Positions 25,271 through 33,983 of a DNA stretch of 64,000 bases are shown one piece after another; the first letter of the stretch is position 1, and every line of letters starts with the position of its first letter. The notes beneath the pieces were generated by a model. The model was not told the DNA's origin, did no database searches, and saw only the letters and a list, made by a program, of their open reading frames with translations. Origin of the DNA: Duganella sp. CF402 (GTDB lineage Bacteria > Pseudomonadota > Gammaproteobacteria > Burkholderiales > Burkholderiaceae_D); NCBI RefSeq assembly GCF_900109645.1, contig NZ_FOBG01000001.1:310001-374000 (forward strand). Direction: 5' to 3'. Made by a program: the position numbers and the translations under genes.

Positions 25271-26533
25271 ATGCGTCTGACGACCGTTATCTTTGCCGCC
25301 TTGCTGGCGCTGGCCGACGCGCCGCAGGCACTGGCAGCTGTCACCTTGCATGTCAGTTCCACCATCCAGGAGCGCACCACCCAAGCGGATGTTACGCTGG
25401 CTGACAGCTACATGGCAGTCGATACGTCGCAAGGGCGCGTGATCTACGACTTCAAGACGCGCCGCCGTTTTGCCGTGAATACCGCCGCCAGGGAGTACGT
25501 GGAGTATTCGCTGTACGATACGCTGGGCTTCCGTGTCATGGAGTTGCAGAACCGCGTGCGTTTGCAGGGCGTGCTACCGGTACCGGCGCTGAACATGGCG
25601 GTGCAGGAGAATGAGCTGTCCCTGCTCAATGGCGCGCCGGGCGCCATCGATGAAAAGGCCGAAGATGGTGTGCGCAGCTATGCAATCGGCGGCGTCCATC
25701 TGGCGACATGGAGCGAGGCCGGGACCAAGGTCGCGGCGGACGATGCCGCGCAGTTCGCGCGCTTCATGCGCTATGCGCAGGGCGGACACCCGCAACTGCT
25801 GGACAAGCTGGCCAAGGGCGGCGTGATTCCCGGTCATCTGAGTTTCGTCCTCAGCGGCGACCGCACTTTGCGGCTCGATATCAGCGCCGTGCGTACGGTG
25901 GAACCGCAAGCCTATGACCTGAAGGATTACAAGCGCGAGATGAGCGGCAGCGGGCTTGACGCCCTGTTTGACCGCATCGCCGCCATGACGCCGGCGCAGC
26001 TGACGGCCTTCCGTGCGCAGTATCCGTGCGATAGCGGCTCCGATTTCAGCGAGCCGCACGCGCTGGATACCATGCTGGGCAAGATGGAATGCACGCTCGT
26101 CACCGGCAAGCCTATGTCGCTGACGGAGGAGCAGAAGGAGGCGGTGAAGGCCTCGCCAACGGTGGGGCTGCTGTTCGCCGCCATCAATCCCAAAAATAGC
26201 AGCGACGCTGAAAACGCCGTAAAAACGCTGGTGGCGCTGCGCACGCAGGCGCCGCGCAAGGCTTATATGCTCGAGGTGTTCGAGGCCAATCACCGCGCTC
26301 GCCTGAAGCAGGTGAAGGTGGCCAGGGATCTGTTCACGGATGTGCTGCAAGCGAATCCAGTGTTGGCTGGAGCCTACAAGGATCTGGGCGACTTGCTGCT
26401 GATGCAGTACGATAGCCCGCGTGCCTGGCGTAGCTGGGACACGGGCCGCCGCCTGACGCCTGGACTTCCGAACTTTGAAGCCGTCAACAAGTTCGAGGCG
26501 AGCATGGTGGCACAGCATCCAGAATACTTCTAA
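25271..26533 (+). CDS. Secreted protein of unknown function with TPR-like C-terminus
   Basis: A 420-residue protein with a Sec signal, LTTVIFAALLALADAPQALAA. The first part, beta-rich, resembles no family I can name (VTLHVSSTIQERTTQADVTL, RVIYDFKTRRRFAVNT). The last ~150 residues are helical with KAYMLEVFEANHRARLKQVKVARDLFTDVLQANPVLAGAYKDLGDLLL, which reads like tetratricopeptide helices. It is divergent from the DUF1800 gene and 11 bases upstream of a YdeI-like gene. The ATG at 25271 is the only start giving a signal peptide. Confidence 0.7.
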   Translation: MRLTTVIFAALLALADAPQALAAVTLHVSSTIQERTTQADVTLADSYMAVDTSQGRVIYDFKTRRRFAVNTAAREYVEYSLYDTLGFRVMELQNRVRLQGVLPVPALNMAVQENELSLLNGAPGAIDEKAEDGVRSYAIGGVHLATWSEAGTKVAADDAAQFARFMRYAQGGHPQLLDKLAKGGVIPGHLSFVLSGDRTLRLDISAVRTVEPQAYDLKDYKREMSGSGLDALFDRIAAMTPAQLTAFRAQYPCDSGSDFSEPHALDTMLGKMECTLVTGKPMSLTEEQKEAVKASPTVGLLFAAINPKNSSDAENAVKTLVALRTQAPRKAYMLEVFEANHRARLKQVKVARDLFTDVLQANPVLAGAYKDLGDLLLMQYDSPRAWRSWDTGRRLTPGLPNFEAVNKFEASMVAQHPEYF

Positions 26534-26544
26534 CGAGACGAGAC

Positions 26545-27147
26545 ATGCCCACCATCGATCCGCGCGTCGACGCCTACATCGCCAAGTCTGCCGATTTCGC
26601 GCAGCCTGTTCTCGAACATTTGCGCGCGGTGGTGCATGCCGCTTGTCCCGAAGTCGAAGAGACCATGAAGTGGAGCTTCCCGCATTTTATGTACAAGGGC
26701 ATGATGTGCAGCATGGCTTCGTTCAAGGCCCACTGTGCGCTCAATTTCTGGAAGGCGGAGTTGCTGATGGCCGTCGATGAGGTCAATCGCGAGGCGATGG
26801 GGCACTTCGGCCGCATCGCCAGTGTCAAGGACCTGCCCACGAAAAAGGTGCTGACGGCTTATATCAAGCAAGCCATGAAGCTCAACGAGGACGGCGTTTC
26901 CGCGCCGGCGCGCGCCAAACCGGCCACGCCACGGCCGCTGGATATTCCCGATGATCTGAACGCCGCACTGGATGCCGCGCCGGCCGCGCGTAAGCACTTT
27001 AATTCCTTCACGCCGAGCAAACAGCGCGACTACGCCGATTGGCTGAACGAAGCCAAAACCGAAGCCACGCGCACGCGCAGGCGCGAGCAAGCCGTCGAAT
27101 GGATCGCTGAGGGGAAGTCGAGGAATTGGAAATACGAGAAATGCTAG
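26545..27147 (+). CDS. YdeI/DUF1801-type protein
   Basis: A 200-residue cytosolic protein. The N-terminal half (DAYIAKSADFAQPVLEHLRAVVHAACPEVEETMKWSFPHFMYKG) is a DUF1801/YdhG fold, and the C-terminal segment (LDAAPAARKHFNSFTPSKQRDYADWLNEAKTEATRTRRREQAVEWIAEGK) is the YdeI/OmpD-associated helical tail. E. coli-type and Bacillus members are linked to antimicrobial-peptide or envelope stress, but the mechanism is unknown. Short spacing to the preceding secreted protein suggests cotranscription. Confidence 0.85.
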   Translation: MPTIDPRVDAYIAKSADFAQPVLEHLRAVVHAACPEVEETMKWSFPHFMYKGMMCSMASFKAHCALNFWKAELLMAVDEVNREAMGHFGRIASVKDLPTKKVLTAYIKQAMKLNEDGVSAPARAKPATPRPLDIPDDLNAALDAAPAARKHFNSFTPSKQRDYADWLNEAKTEATRTRRREQAVEWIAEGKSRNWKYEKC

Positions 27148-27201
27148 AAACGTATTAGCGGGATCAGCGGGGTTTGGGCTGGTCGCTAATTGACGCTAAA
27201 G

Positions 27202-27227
27202 GGCGCCGGATACCGCATGCCGGCGCC
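27202..27227. terminator. GC-rich hairpin between convergent genes
   Basis: GGCGCCGG (27202-27209) pairs perfectly with CCGGCGCC (27220-27227) around a ten-base loop. It lies between the convergent YdeI-like and HTH genes. No T-run follows on either strand, so termination is only suggested by position. Confidence 0.35.
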
Positions 27228-27253
27228 TGGCATGGCACGATAAGCTAAGCCGA

Positions 27254-27541
27254 TCAATGCATAGACGCGGTGGACAGATCTTTCAGCTCGCGAATGCTGA
27301 TATCTGATTTTTCATGCATACGCAGCAGGATCGTGGCACCGACAGCGAGCTTCCGGTGACGGATCTTGCTAATGATCGGAGGTTGAACTTCCAACACCCG
27401 ACACAACTCTGCATCGTTCTTCAAGTTCATCTTTTCGATCAAAGTATCAAGAAGCTTGTTTGGGACAAAACTGGATGGCTCCAGTGCCCGCGCACGATTC
27501 ATGGCTTCGATCAGCTCCAGCTTCTTTTGCCGTACGTTCAT
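27254..27541 (-). CDS. Small HTH-like protein, putative regulator
   Basis: A 95-residue protein starting MNVRQKKLELIEAMNRARALE. The middle, KNDAELCRVLEVQPPIISKIRHRKLAVGATILLRMHEKSDISIRELKDL, looks like a Cro/C1-type helix-turn-helix with recognition helix PIISKIRHRK. The start at 27541 is fixed by a very good ribosome site (AAAGGAGGAG) six bases upstream; the open frame upstream is not needed. Base composition of the gene and its 185-bp upstream region is clearly lower in G+C than the neighbours, hinting at acquisition. Target genes are unknown. Confidence 0.7.
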   Translation of the reverse strand: MNVRQKKLELIEAMNRARALEPSSFVPNKLLDTLIEKMNLKNDAELCRVLEVQPPIISKIRHRKLAVGATILLRMHEKSDISIRELKDLSTASMH

Positions 27542-27726
27542 GGTTTGCTCCTCCTTTGCTCTAAACGTTTTAAAAAAAAGTACGTTTCCCGGCAAGGCTA
27601 GCGCCCACAGTTCTTTCTGGTCTGAATGTGGTACGCGACTCAACATTCTTGATAACCATGCAAGTTAATTTCAATAATACTACGGCTAAAAAAAAAGTGC
27701 AGGGTTTAACAAATAAATTATGTTGG

Positions 27727-28407
27727 TTATTGCGCAAACGGGTTGACGATTGTTGTTTCTTTTAGCCCGTCTTTGGATAAATGTAGGATTTTGTCTGTCT
27801 TTTTAGCAGCAAGTTGCGAATGTGTCACCATGATCGCGCACGCGCCGGTGGCTTTGATCTCACGTTGCAACAGGGTCAGGATGGCGTCGGCGGTGTCCGG
27901 GTCGAGGTTGCCCGTTGGTTCATCGGCGAGCACCAGGGCCGGGCGGTGCACCAGCGCGCGGGCGATGGCCACGCGCTGCAGTTGTCCGCCGGAGAGTTGG
28001 TGGGGGAAGTCGTGCTGGCGCCCGCCCAGGCCGACCGCGTCCAGCATTTCCGCCGCGCGCGCGATGGGCAGGCCGTTCAGCAGCAGCGGCAGGGCGACGT
28101 TTTGCAGCAGGGTCAGATGCGGCAGCACGTGGAAGGCCTGAAAAATAAAGCCCATGCGTGCGCGCCGCAGCCGGGTGGCGGCATCGTCGTCGAGGCCGGA
28201 CATGGGGATGCCGTCGACGATGATGGGCGCGTCGCCCGGCACGGCGTCCGGCGTATCGAGGCCGGCGATGAGGTTGAGCAGCGTCGATTTGCCGACGCCC
28301 GAATCGCCCATGATGGCGACGAATTCGCCGGCCTTGAAGTTCCATGTGAGGCGGTCCAGTACCGGACGGCCGTTGTAGGATTTGGAGAGCTGGCGAAGTT
28401 CGAGCAT
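27727..28407 (-). CDS. ABC transporter ATPase, LolD/MacB-like
   Basis: A 226-residue ATPase: Walker A GDSGVGKS at about 35-42, Q-loop [24 protein letters not shown], signature LSGGQLQR, Walker [19 protein letters not shown] and switch His in VTHS. It resembles the LolD/YbbA branch, not PhnC. It is the last gene of a five-gene operon, two bases after the second PhnE-type permease. The operon thus encodes two different ATPases; whether both power one importer is unknown. The frame is open far upstream, but 28407 is the first start that gives a normal ABC N-terminus. Confidence 0.88.
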   Translation of the reverse strand: MLELRQLSKSYNGRPVLDRLTWNFKAGEFVAIMGDSGVGKSTLLNLIAGLDTPDAVPGDAPIIVDGIPMSGLDDDAATRLRRARMGFIFQAFHVLPHLTLLQNVALPLLLNGLPIARAAEMLDAVGLGGRQHDFPHQLSGGQLQRVAIARALVHRPALVLADEPTGNLDPDTADAILTLLQREIKATGACAIMVTHSQLAAKKTDKILHLSKDGLKETTIVNPFAQ

Positions 28408-28409
28408 GG

Positions 28410-29201
28410 TTATCGGGTGAGGACGCGGCGCAGGGTAAAGCTGACACCATCCACCAGCGCCACCAGCAACAGCATGGCGAGGATGACGGTGGCGGCCAGC
28501 GGCATCTGGAACAGTGACAGGTGGTACTTGAGCATTTGTCCAAGGCCGCCCGCGCCGACCACGCCGAGGATGGTGGCGGCGCGGATGTTGTTCTCCCAGC
28601 GGTACAGGGTGTAGGACATCATCTGCGGCAGCGTTTGCGGCAGGGTGGCGTAGAAGAAGGCGGCGGTGGCGCTGGCGCCGTTGGTGCGCAGGCTTTGCTC
28701 GGGCAGCGGCGCGGCGTTTTCCAGCGAGTCGGCGAACAGGCGTCCCAGCACGCCAGCGGTGTGCGCGGCCAGTGCCAGCGTGCCGCCCAGCGGGCCAAGG
28801 CCGGCCGCGATCAGCATCACGGAAGCCCACACCAGTTCCGGGATCGAGCGCAGCACGTTGAGCACCGCGCGCATGGCGGCACGCGGCGCGGCGCCGAAGC
28901 GGCCCGACGCCGGCAGCGAGAAGGCGAGGCCGAAGACCACCGCCAGCAGGGTGCCGAGGCCGGACATGGCCAGTGTTTCCAGCGTGGCCCAGAAGGTTTT
29001 GGTGAGGAAGGGCAGGCTGGTTTCCGGCGGCGCAAAGCCGGACAGCAGTTCCAGCGTGCTGCGCACCGCATCGGCGGTAAAGAATTCGCGCCACTTGAGC
29101 GGCAATGTGGCGAAGCTGGCGATGACCAGCACGGCCAGCAGCGCCATCAGCACGATGATGGTCCAGTCGCGGCGCGGCGGCGTGGGCATGGAGTGATTCA
29201 T
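28410..29201 (-). CDS. PhnE-type ABC permease (second)
   Basis: A 263-residue inner-membrane permease of the binding-protein-dependent type. Hydrophobic helices include IIVLMALLAVLVIASFA near the N-terminus and LAATVILAMLLLVALVDGVSF near the end; the EAA-like loop is LPQTLPQMMSYTLYRWENNIRAATILGVVGAGGLGQ, as in PhnE. The start overlaps the stop of the first permease (ATGA), and the stop is two bases from the ATPase that follows. With the first permease it probably forms a heterodimeric channel for a phosphonate- or phosphite-like solute. Confidence 0.88.
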   Translation of the reverse strand: MNHSMPTPPRRDWTIIVLMALLAVLVIASFATLPLKWREFFTADAVRSTLELLSGFAPPETSLPFLTKTFWATLETLAMSGLGTLLAVVFGLAFSLPASGRFGAAPRAAMRAVLNVLRSIPELVWASVMLIAAGLGPLGGTLALAAHTAGVLGRLFADSLENAAPLPEQSLRTNGASATAAFFYATLPQTLPQMMSYTLYRWENNIRAATILGVVGAGGLGQMLKYHLSLFQMPLAATVILAMLLLVALVDGVSFTLRRVLTR

Positions 29202-30067
29202 CCCAGCCTCCGGCGCAGCACTTTGGAGAACTGGTCGGCCAGCGCCACCAGTGCCACGAACACCAGCAGCATGGCGGCGACTTCCGCGCCGTTGAGGCCT
29301 TTCAGCGATTCATCCATGCGCTGGCCAAGGCCGCCCGCGCCGACAAAGCCCATCACCACCGAGCCGCGTATCGCGCATTCCCAGCGGTAGACGGTGTAGG
29401 ACATCAGCTCCGATGCGGCTTCCGGCAGGGTGCCGTACAACAGCGCCTGCAAGCGCCCGGCGCCGTTGGCCAGCAGCGTGTCGCTGGCGTGGGCGTTGGC
29501 GGATTCAAGGATTTCGGCGTAGACCTTGCCCAGCATGCCGCAGTAGGTGAGGGCGATGGCCAGCACGCCGGCGGTCGGACCGAGGCCGATGATGCGCACG
29601 AACAGCAGCGCCCACACCAGTTCCGGCACGGAGCGCAGCAGCACCAGCAGCCAGCGCACCACTTGCCGCACGAGACGCGCGGCAAGGCGCATGCGGCCGG
29701 TGCCCAGCATGGAGATCGACAGCTGTTCGTTGATGATCAGCGTAGCGGGAATGGCGCCCAGCAGCGCGAGCGCCAGGCCGGAGGTGGCGATGGCGACGGT
29801 GTTCCAGGTTTCGCGCACCAGCATGTCGAGGAACTCGGCGCTGTGCGCGGGCACCAGGAAGTCGGCCAGGAAGCGGCCGGTGGCGGACAGGCTTTGCTCA
29901 TCGAGCAGGATCCACGGCTTGAATTCGGTGATGACCAGCGTAGGCCACAGCACCACCAGCGCTGCCAGGATGGCGAGCAGGCGACCACGCAGGGCGGGAT
30001 CGCGGAAGTCCGCGCCGCCGGCTGCATCGGCAGCGCGTGCGCTTCGGCTTTCGGGAGAGGCGGCCAT
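29198..30067 (-). CDS. phnE: PhnE-type ABC permease (first)
   Basis: A 289-residue inner-membrane permease. After a short polar N-terminus, helices begin at LLAILAALVVLWPTLVI. The cytosolic coupling loop GTLPEAASELMSYTVYRWECAIRGSVVMGFVGAGGLGQ is typical of phosphonate permeases and keeps EAA and the distal G. Its ATG shares one base with the stop of the PhnC-like ATPase (TAATG) and its stop overlaps the next permease start, so the three are translationally coupled. Tandem phnE genes are common in phosphonate/phosphite uptake operons. Solute not determined. Confidence 0.88.
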   Translation of the reverse strand: MAASPESRSARAADAAGGADFRDPALRGRLLAILAALVVLWPTLVITEFKPWILLDEQSLSATGRFLADFLVPAHSAEFLDMLVRETWNTVAIATSGLALALLGAIPATLIINEQLSISMLGTGRMRLAARLVRQVVRWLLVLLRSVPELVWALLFVRIIGLGPTAGVLAIALTYCGMLGKVYAEILESANAHASDTLLANGAGRLQALLYGTLPEAASELMSYTVYRWECAIRGSVVMGFVGAGGLGQRMDESLKGLNGAEVAAMLLVFVALVALADQFSKVLRRRLG

Positions 30068-30888
30068 TACAGGCAGGCGCCTACGCCTGGCTTGACAGCC
30101 ATCGCGTCGTCGGGCTGTGGCGGCGTTTCGTCGGCCGGGCGTTCGCCTTGATACAGCGCGGCGATCATCTGCGGCGTGACCTGCTCGCGCGGCAGGTCGA
30201 ATGCGATGCGCCCATCACGCAGGGCGACGATGCGCGGGAAGTGGCTCAGGGCCAGCTCCACCTGGTGCAGGCTGCAAATCAGGGTAGCGTTGCGCGCCTT
30301 GGCTTCTTCGCGCAGCGTAGTCAAAGTGAGTTCGGACAGTACCGGATCGAGCGCGGACAAGGGCTCGTCCACCAGCAGCGCCTTGGCCGGCGACAGCAGC
30401 AAACGCGCCAGGCCGCAGCGCTGGCGTTCACCGCCGGACAGGCGGTCGACGCGCGAATATAATTTGTCGCCGAGATTGAAGCGCGACAGCGCCTGCCACG
30501 CCGCTTCCGGATCGTCAGGCTTGAACAGCGAGGCCAGCGCGCGCCACGCGCTCCATTGCGGCAGGCGCGCGGCCAGCACCGCCGTCACCACGCGCTGGCG
30601 CGGCGGCAGCGGCGGCGTTTGCGGCGCCAGGAACAACTGCGCGCGCAAGCGGTGACGCGCCGCTTCGCCCAGCGCCCACGGATCCGCGCCGAAGGCGAGG
30701 AAGCTGCCTTCGGACGGCTGGTGGGATAGGGACAGCGTCGCCAGCAAGGTGGTCTTGCCGGCGCCGGAAGGGCCGATCAGGGCAATTTGCTCGCCCGGTT
30801 CGATGGTCAGGTTAATCGCTTGCAGCGCGGACGACGACCGCGCGCCGAGGTGGCGCACGGTGAGGTTTTGCAGTTGGTAAGTCGGCAT
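30067..30888 (-). CDS. phnC: PhnC-type ABC transporter ATPase
   Basis: A 273-residue ATPase. Walker A GPSGAGKT near 38-45, signature LSGGERQR, Walker B ALLVDEPLSALD, switch His in CSLHQ. The pattern LSALDPVLSELTLTTLREEA fits PhnC. It follows the binding-protein gene by 18 bases and is coupled to the permease. A C-terminal tail rich in Pro and Asp after RPADETPP is unusual. The module has no C-P lyase genes nearby, so it would deliver a solute used elsewhere or one needing no lyase. Confidence 0.88.
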   Translation of the reverse strand: MPTYQLQNLTVRHLGARSSSALQAINLTIEPGEQIALIGPSGAGKTTLLATLSLSHQPSEGSFLAFGADPWALGEAARHRLRAQLFLAPQTPPLPPRQRVVTAVLAARLPQWSAWRALASLFKPDDPEAAWQALSRFNLGDKLYSRVDRLSGGERQRCGLARLLLSPAKALLVDEPLSALDPVLSELTLTTLREEAKARNATLICSLHQVELALSHFPRIVALRDGRIAFDLPREQVTPQMIAALYQGERPADETPPQPDDAMAVKPGVGACL

Positions 30889-30906
30889 TACGGTAGTGTG
30901 ACAGCG

Positions 30907-31767
30907 TTACTTCAGCAGGCCGGCGTTCTTGGCTGCCGCTTCGATGTTCTTGTAGTTGTCAGCCTTGGTCGGGATGAACTTGACGGTGCGCTGCAGGTCC
31001 ATGATGGCCTTGTCTTCCGGCTTGTTGATGTCCAGCGCGAGGAAGGCGTCGGTCAGCTTTTTCTTCAGGTCCGCATTCATGTCGGTGCGCACCGACCAGT
31101 TGTAGTCGTAGTAGCCTGGGGTGGTGTAGAACACGCGCACCACGGCCGGATCGACCTTCTTGGCTTCCACCAGTTTTTCCCACACCGAGATATTCAGCGC
31201 GCCGGCATCGACCTTGCCGCCTGCAACGGCGGCCACGGTGGCGTCATGCGCGCCGGAGAAGGCGACGCGTTTCAGATCGGTGTCCGGATTGATTTTCGAT
31301 TGCAGCAGGAAGAAGCGCGGCATCAGGTGGCCCGAGGTCGAGCTCTCCGAGCCGAAGCTCAGGGTACGGCCCTTGAGGTCATTCAGGCTGTTGATGTCCT
31401 TGTGTGTGGTAACGAACACCGAGCGGAATTTTTCATCTTCGGTACGTTGCACCAGTGGTGTAATCTGGCCTTTGCTGCGGTCGTTGGCTTGCACGAAGGT
31501 GAAGCCGCCGAACCAGACCATGTCGACTTTCTTGTTGATCAATGCTTCGACCGAGGCGGCGTAGTCGGTCACCGGGGTGAACTCGACTTTCATGCCGATC
31601 TTCTTCTCAAGGTACTCGCCCAGCGGCTTGAACTTGCGTTGCAGTTCGGTCGGCGCTTCGTCCGGAATGGCTGAGACACGGAATACGCGATCGGCCGATT
31701 GTGCGTGGGACCAGGAAGCGGCCAGCAGCAGGCCGGCGGCGAAGATGGACTTGAGGGAGATTTTCAT
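30907..31767 (-). CDS. phnD: PhnD-type phosphonate/phosphite-binding protein
   Basis: A 286-residue periplasmic protein with a Sec signal, LKSIFAAGLLLAASWSHAQ. The mature part matches the PhnD/PtxB family: FKPLGEYLEKKIGMKVEFTPVTDYAASVEALINKKVDMVWFGGFTFVQA, GRTLSFGSESSTSGHLMPRFFL and VAAVAGGKVDAGAL. These proteins bind phosphonates, phosphite or related oxyanions. It is the first gene of phnD-phnC-phnE-phnE-ATPase. It is divergent from egtD with only 45-90 bp between starts. No PHO box was found in that gap. The start at 31767 is set by the signal peptide and AAGGACG upstream. Confidence 0.9.
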   Translation of the reverse strand: MKISLKSIFAAGLLLAASWSHAQSADRVFRVSAIPDEAPTELQRKFKPLGEYLEKKIGMKVEFTPVTDYAASVEALINKKVDMVWFGGFTFVQANDRSKGQITPLVQRTEDEKFRSVFVTTHKDINSLNDLKGRTLSFGSESSTSGHLMPRFFLLQSKINPDTDLKRVAFSGAHDATVAAVAGGKVDAGALNISVWEKLVEAKKVDPAVVRVFYTTPGYYDYNWSVRTDMNADLKKKLTDAFLALDINKPEDKAIMDLQRTVKFIPTKADNYKNIEAAAKNAGLLK

Positions 31768-31812
31768 TAGGATCGTCCTTATGTGGGGCGCTGCGAAAAA
31801 GGATATTCGGCT

Positions 31813-32793
31813 ATGATAACAAAAATACCCCCGATAAAGGCAGCGCATCCCATGCATATGTCCCACGGCAGTACGGCGGTCATCGCCGAAATCAGCGCTG
31901 GCCTGCTGGCTCCTGCCGCGCACATTTCGCCTAAATTCCTCTACGATGGCCTGGGTTCCAAGCTGTTCGAGGCCATCTGCGAACTCCCCGAGTATTATCC
32001 GACCCGTACCGAGGCGGCGATTTTCGCCGCGCACGGCGCCGAGATCGCGCGCGTGGTGGGCGACGGCGCGACGCTGATCGATCTTGGCGCGGGCAATTGC
32101 GCCAAGGCCGGTTCGCTGTTCCCGTTGCTGCATCCGGCGCAGTATGTGCCGGTCGATATCTCGCGCGAATTCCTGCTGGGCGCCGTGGCGCAGTTGCAGC
32201 AGCGCTTCCCGCACATCGAGATGACGGCGCTGGGGCTGGATTTTTCCAGCGGCTTCACGCTGCCCGATAGCGTGCGCAAGGCGCACCGGGTGTTCTTCTA
32301 TCCGGGCTCCTCGATCGGCAATTTCACGCCGGAGCAGGCGGTGAGCTTCCTGCGCGGCCTGCGCGCCAATCGCGGCAGCGACGGCGGCCTGCTGATCGGC
32401 GTGGACCTGGTCAAGGATCATGAAGTGCTGGATGCTGCCTACGACGATCCGCTCGGCGTAACGGCGGCATTCAATCTGAACCTGCTGCGCCATGTGAACC
32501 ATCTGGCCGGCGCTGATTTCGACGTGGCGCAGTGGAAGCACATTGCGTATTTCGACTTTGAGCGCAGCCGCATCGAGATGCACGTGGAGGCGCGTTGCGC
32601 GCTCACGGTGCACTGGAATGGCGGCGAGCGCCGTTTCGAACGCGGCGAGCGTATTCACACGGAAAACAGCTACAAGTACACGCGCCAGTCCTTTGCCACC
32701 TTGCTGGAACGGGCCGGCTTTGCCACCACGCGCACATGGACCGATGACGACCAGTGGTTCGCCGTCATCCATGCCCGCGCCATTCCGGATTGA
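31813..32793 (+). CDS. egtD: L-histidine N-alpha-methyltransferase EgtD
   Basis: A 326-residue SAM-dependent enzyme that trimethylates histidine to hercynine, the first step of ergothioneine synthesis. Family marks: FLYDGLGSKLFEAICELPEYYPTRTEAAI, the SAM loop LIDLGAGNCAKAGSL, YVPVDISREFL, FFYPGSSIGNFTPEQA and, near the C-terminus, IHTENSYKYT. ATGs at 31813, 31852 and 31858 are all possible; 31813 is the most upstream that avoids overlap with the phnD region. Its stop overlaps the egtB start (TGATG). Confidence 0.92.
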   Translation: MITKIPPIKAAHPMHMSHGSTAVIAEISAGLLAPAAHISPKFLYDGLGSKLFEAICELPEYYPTRTEAAIFAAHGAEIARVVGDGATLIDLGAGNCAKAGSLFPLLHPAQYVPVDISREFLLGAVAQLQQRFPHIEMTALGLDFSSGFTLPDSVRKAHRVFFYPGSSIGNFTPEQAVSFLRGLRANRGSDGGLLIGVDLVKDHEVLDAAYDDPLGVTAAFNLNLLRHVNHLAGADFDVAQWKHIAYFDFERSRIEMHVEARCALTVHWNGGERRFERGERIHTENSYKYTRQSFATLLERAGFATTRTWTDDDQWFAVIHARAIPD

Positions 32794-33977
32794 TGATGAA
32801 TCAACTGCACGCCTGCTACACGGCGGTGCGAAAGCACACGCTGGCGCTGACCGAGCCACTGTCCGACGAAGACTGCGGCGCGCAGTCGATGCCGGACGCC
32901 AGCCCGATTAAATGGCATCTTGCGCATACCACTTGGTTCTTCGAGACCTTCATCCTCGAACGTATGGAGCATGGCTTCAAGCCATTCCATCCGGCGTTCC
33001 GCATCCTGTTCAACTCCTATTACAACGGCATCGGCGAAAAGCATCCGCGTGCGCAGCGCGGCTTGCTGACGCGGCCTGCGATGGTCGAGGTGCGTGCTTA
33101 CCGCGCCGACGTTGATGCACGCATCGGGCGCCTGCTGGCGAGCGAGCTGCCTGCCGCGCAGCGCAACGAGCTGGCGACGCTGCTCACGCTGGGCATGCAG
33201 CACGAACAGCAGCATCAGGAGTTGATGCTGACCGACGTGAAGCACCTGCTGGCGCAAAGCCTGTTGCGGCCTGCGTATCTGGAGGCGCCGTTGCCGCCCG
33301 CCGCCGCTGCTGCGCCGCTGGAATGGCTGCGCTGCGAAGGCGGTGTGATTGAGATCGGCCACGACGGCGAGGGCTTCTGCTTCGATAACGAACTGCCGCG
33401 CCACAAGCAATACGTGGCGCCGTTTGCACTGGCCTCGCGGCTGGTGACGAATGGCGAATACCTGGCCTTCATCGAGGCCGGCGGCTACGCCAATGCGGCC
33501 CTGTGGCTGGCCGAGGGCTGGGACTGGATACGCACGAACGGCTTGCAAGCGCCGATCTACTGGTTCCGGGACGAGCAGGGCGCGTGGCAGGAATTCACGC
33601 TGCATGGCGCGCAGCCGTTGGACCTGAACCGGCCGCTGACGCACATCTCGCTGTATGAGGCGGATGCTTATGCCCATTGGGCCGGCGCCCGTTTGCCGAC
33701 CGAGGCGGAGTGGGAGTGTGCGGCGACTTCGTCATCGTCATCGGCGCAAATGTTCGGCCACTGCTGGCAGTGGACCAGCAGCAGCTATTCGCCGTATCCC
33801 GGCTTCGCGGCGGCCGAGGGCGCGCTGGGCGAGTACAACGGCAAGTTCATGCTCAACCAGTACGTGCTGCGCGGCTCCTCGAGCGCCACGCCGGAAGGCC
33901 ACGCGCGCGCCAGCTACCGCAACTTCTTCCCGGCCGGCGCGCGCTGGCAGTTCACCGGCATCCGCCTGGCGCGATAG
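32793..33977 (+). CDS. egtB: Ergothioneine sulfoxide synthase EgtB
   Basis: A 394-residue non-haem iron enzyme that joins sulfur to the hercynine imidazole. An N-terminal DinB-like domain carries the three iron-ligand histidines: H45 in KWHLAHTTWFFE, and H137 and H141 in QHEQQHQE. The C-terminal FGE-sulfatase/CLec domain has LVTNGEYLAFIEAGGY, LPTEAEWECAA, GHCWQWTSSSYSPYPGF and YRNFFPAGARWQFTGIRLAR. All expected motifs are intact, in contrast to the paralogue at 38783. It overlaps egtD by one base (a second ATG at 32796 is equally possible), forming an egtDB operon; egtC and egtE are not present, as is usual outside Actinobacteria. Confidence 0.92.
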   Translation: MMNQLHACYTAVRKHTLALTEPLSDEDCGAQSMPDASPIKWHLAHTTWFFETFILERMEHGFKPFHPAFRILFNSYYNGIGEKHPRAQRGLLTRPAMVEVRAYRADVDARIGRLLASELPAAQRNELATLLTLGMQHEQQHQELMLTDVKHLLAQSLLRPAYLEAPLPPAAAAAPLEWLRCEGGVIEIGHDGEGFCFDNELPRHKQYVAPFALASRLVTNGEYLAFIEAGGYANAALWLAEGWDWIRTNGLQAPIYWFRDEQGAWQEFTLHGAQPLDLNRPLTHISLYEADAYAHWAGARLPTEAEWECAATSSSSSAQMFGHCWQWTSSSYSPYPGFAAAEGALGEYNGKFMLNQYVLRGSSSATPEGHARASYRNFFPAGARWQFTGIRLAR

Positions 33978-33983
33978 CTTTCG

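Noticed and set aside
31768..31812. PHO box expected before the phnD operon
   Set aside because: No pair of CTGTCAT-like units at 11-base spacing could be found on either strand of the short gap.
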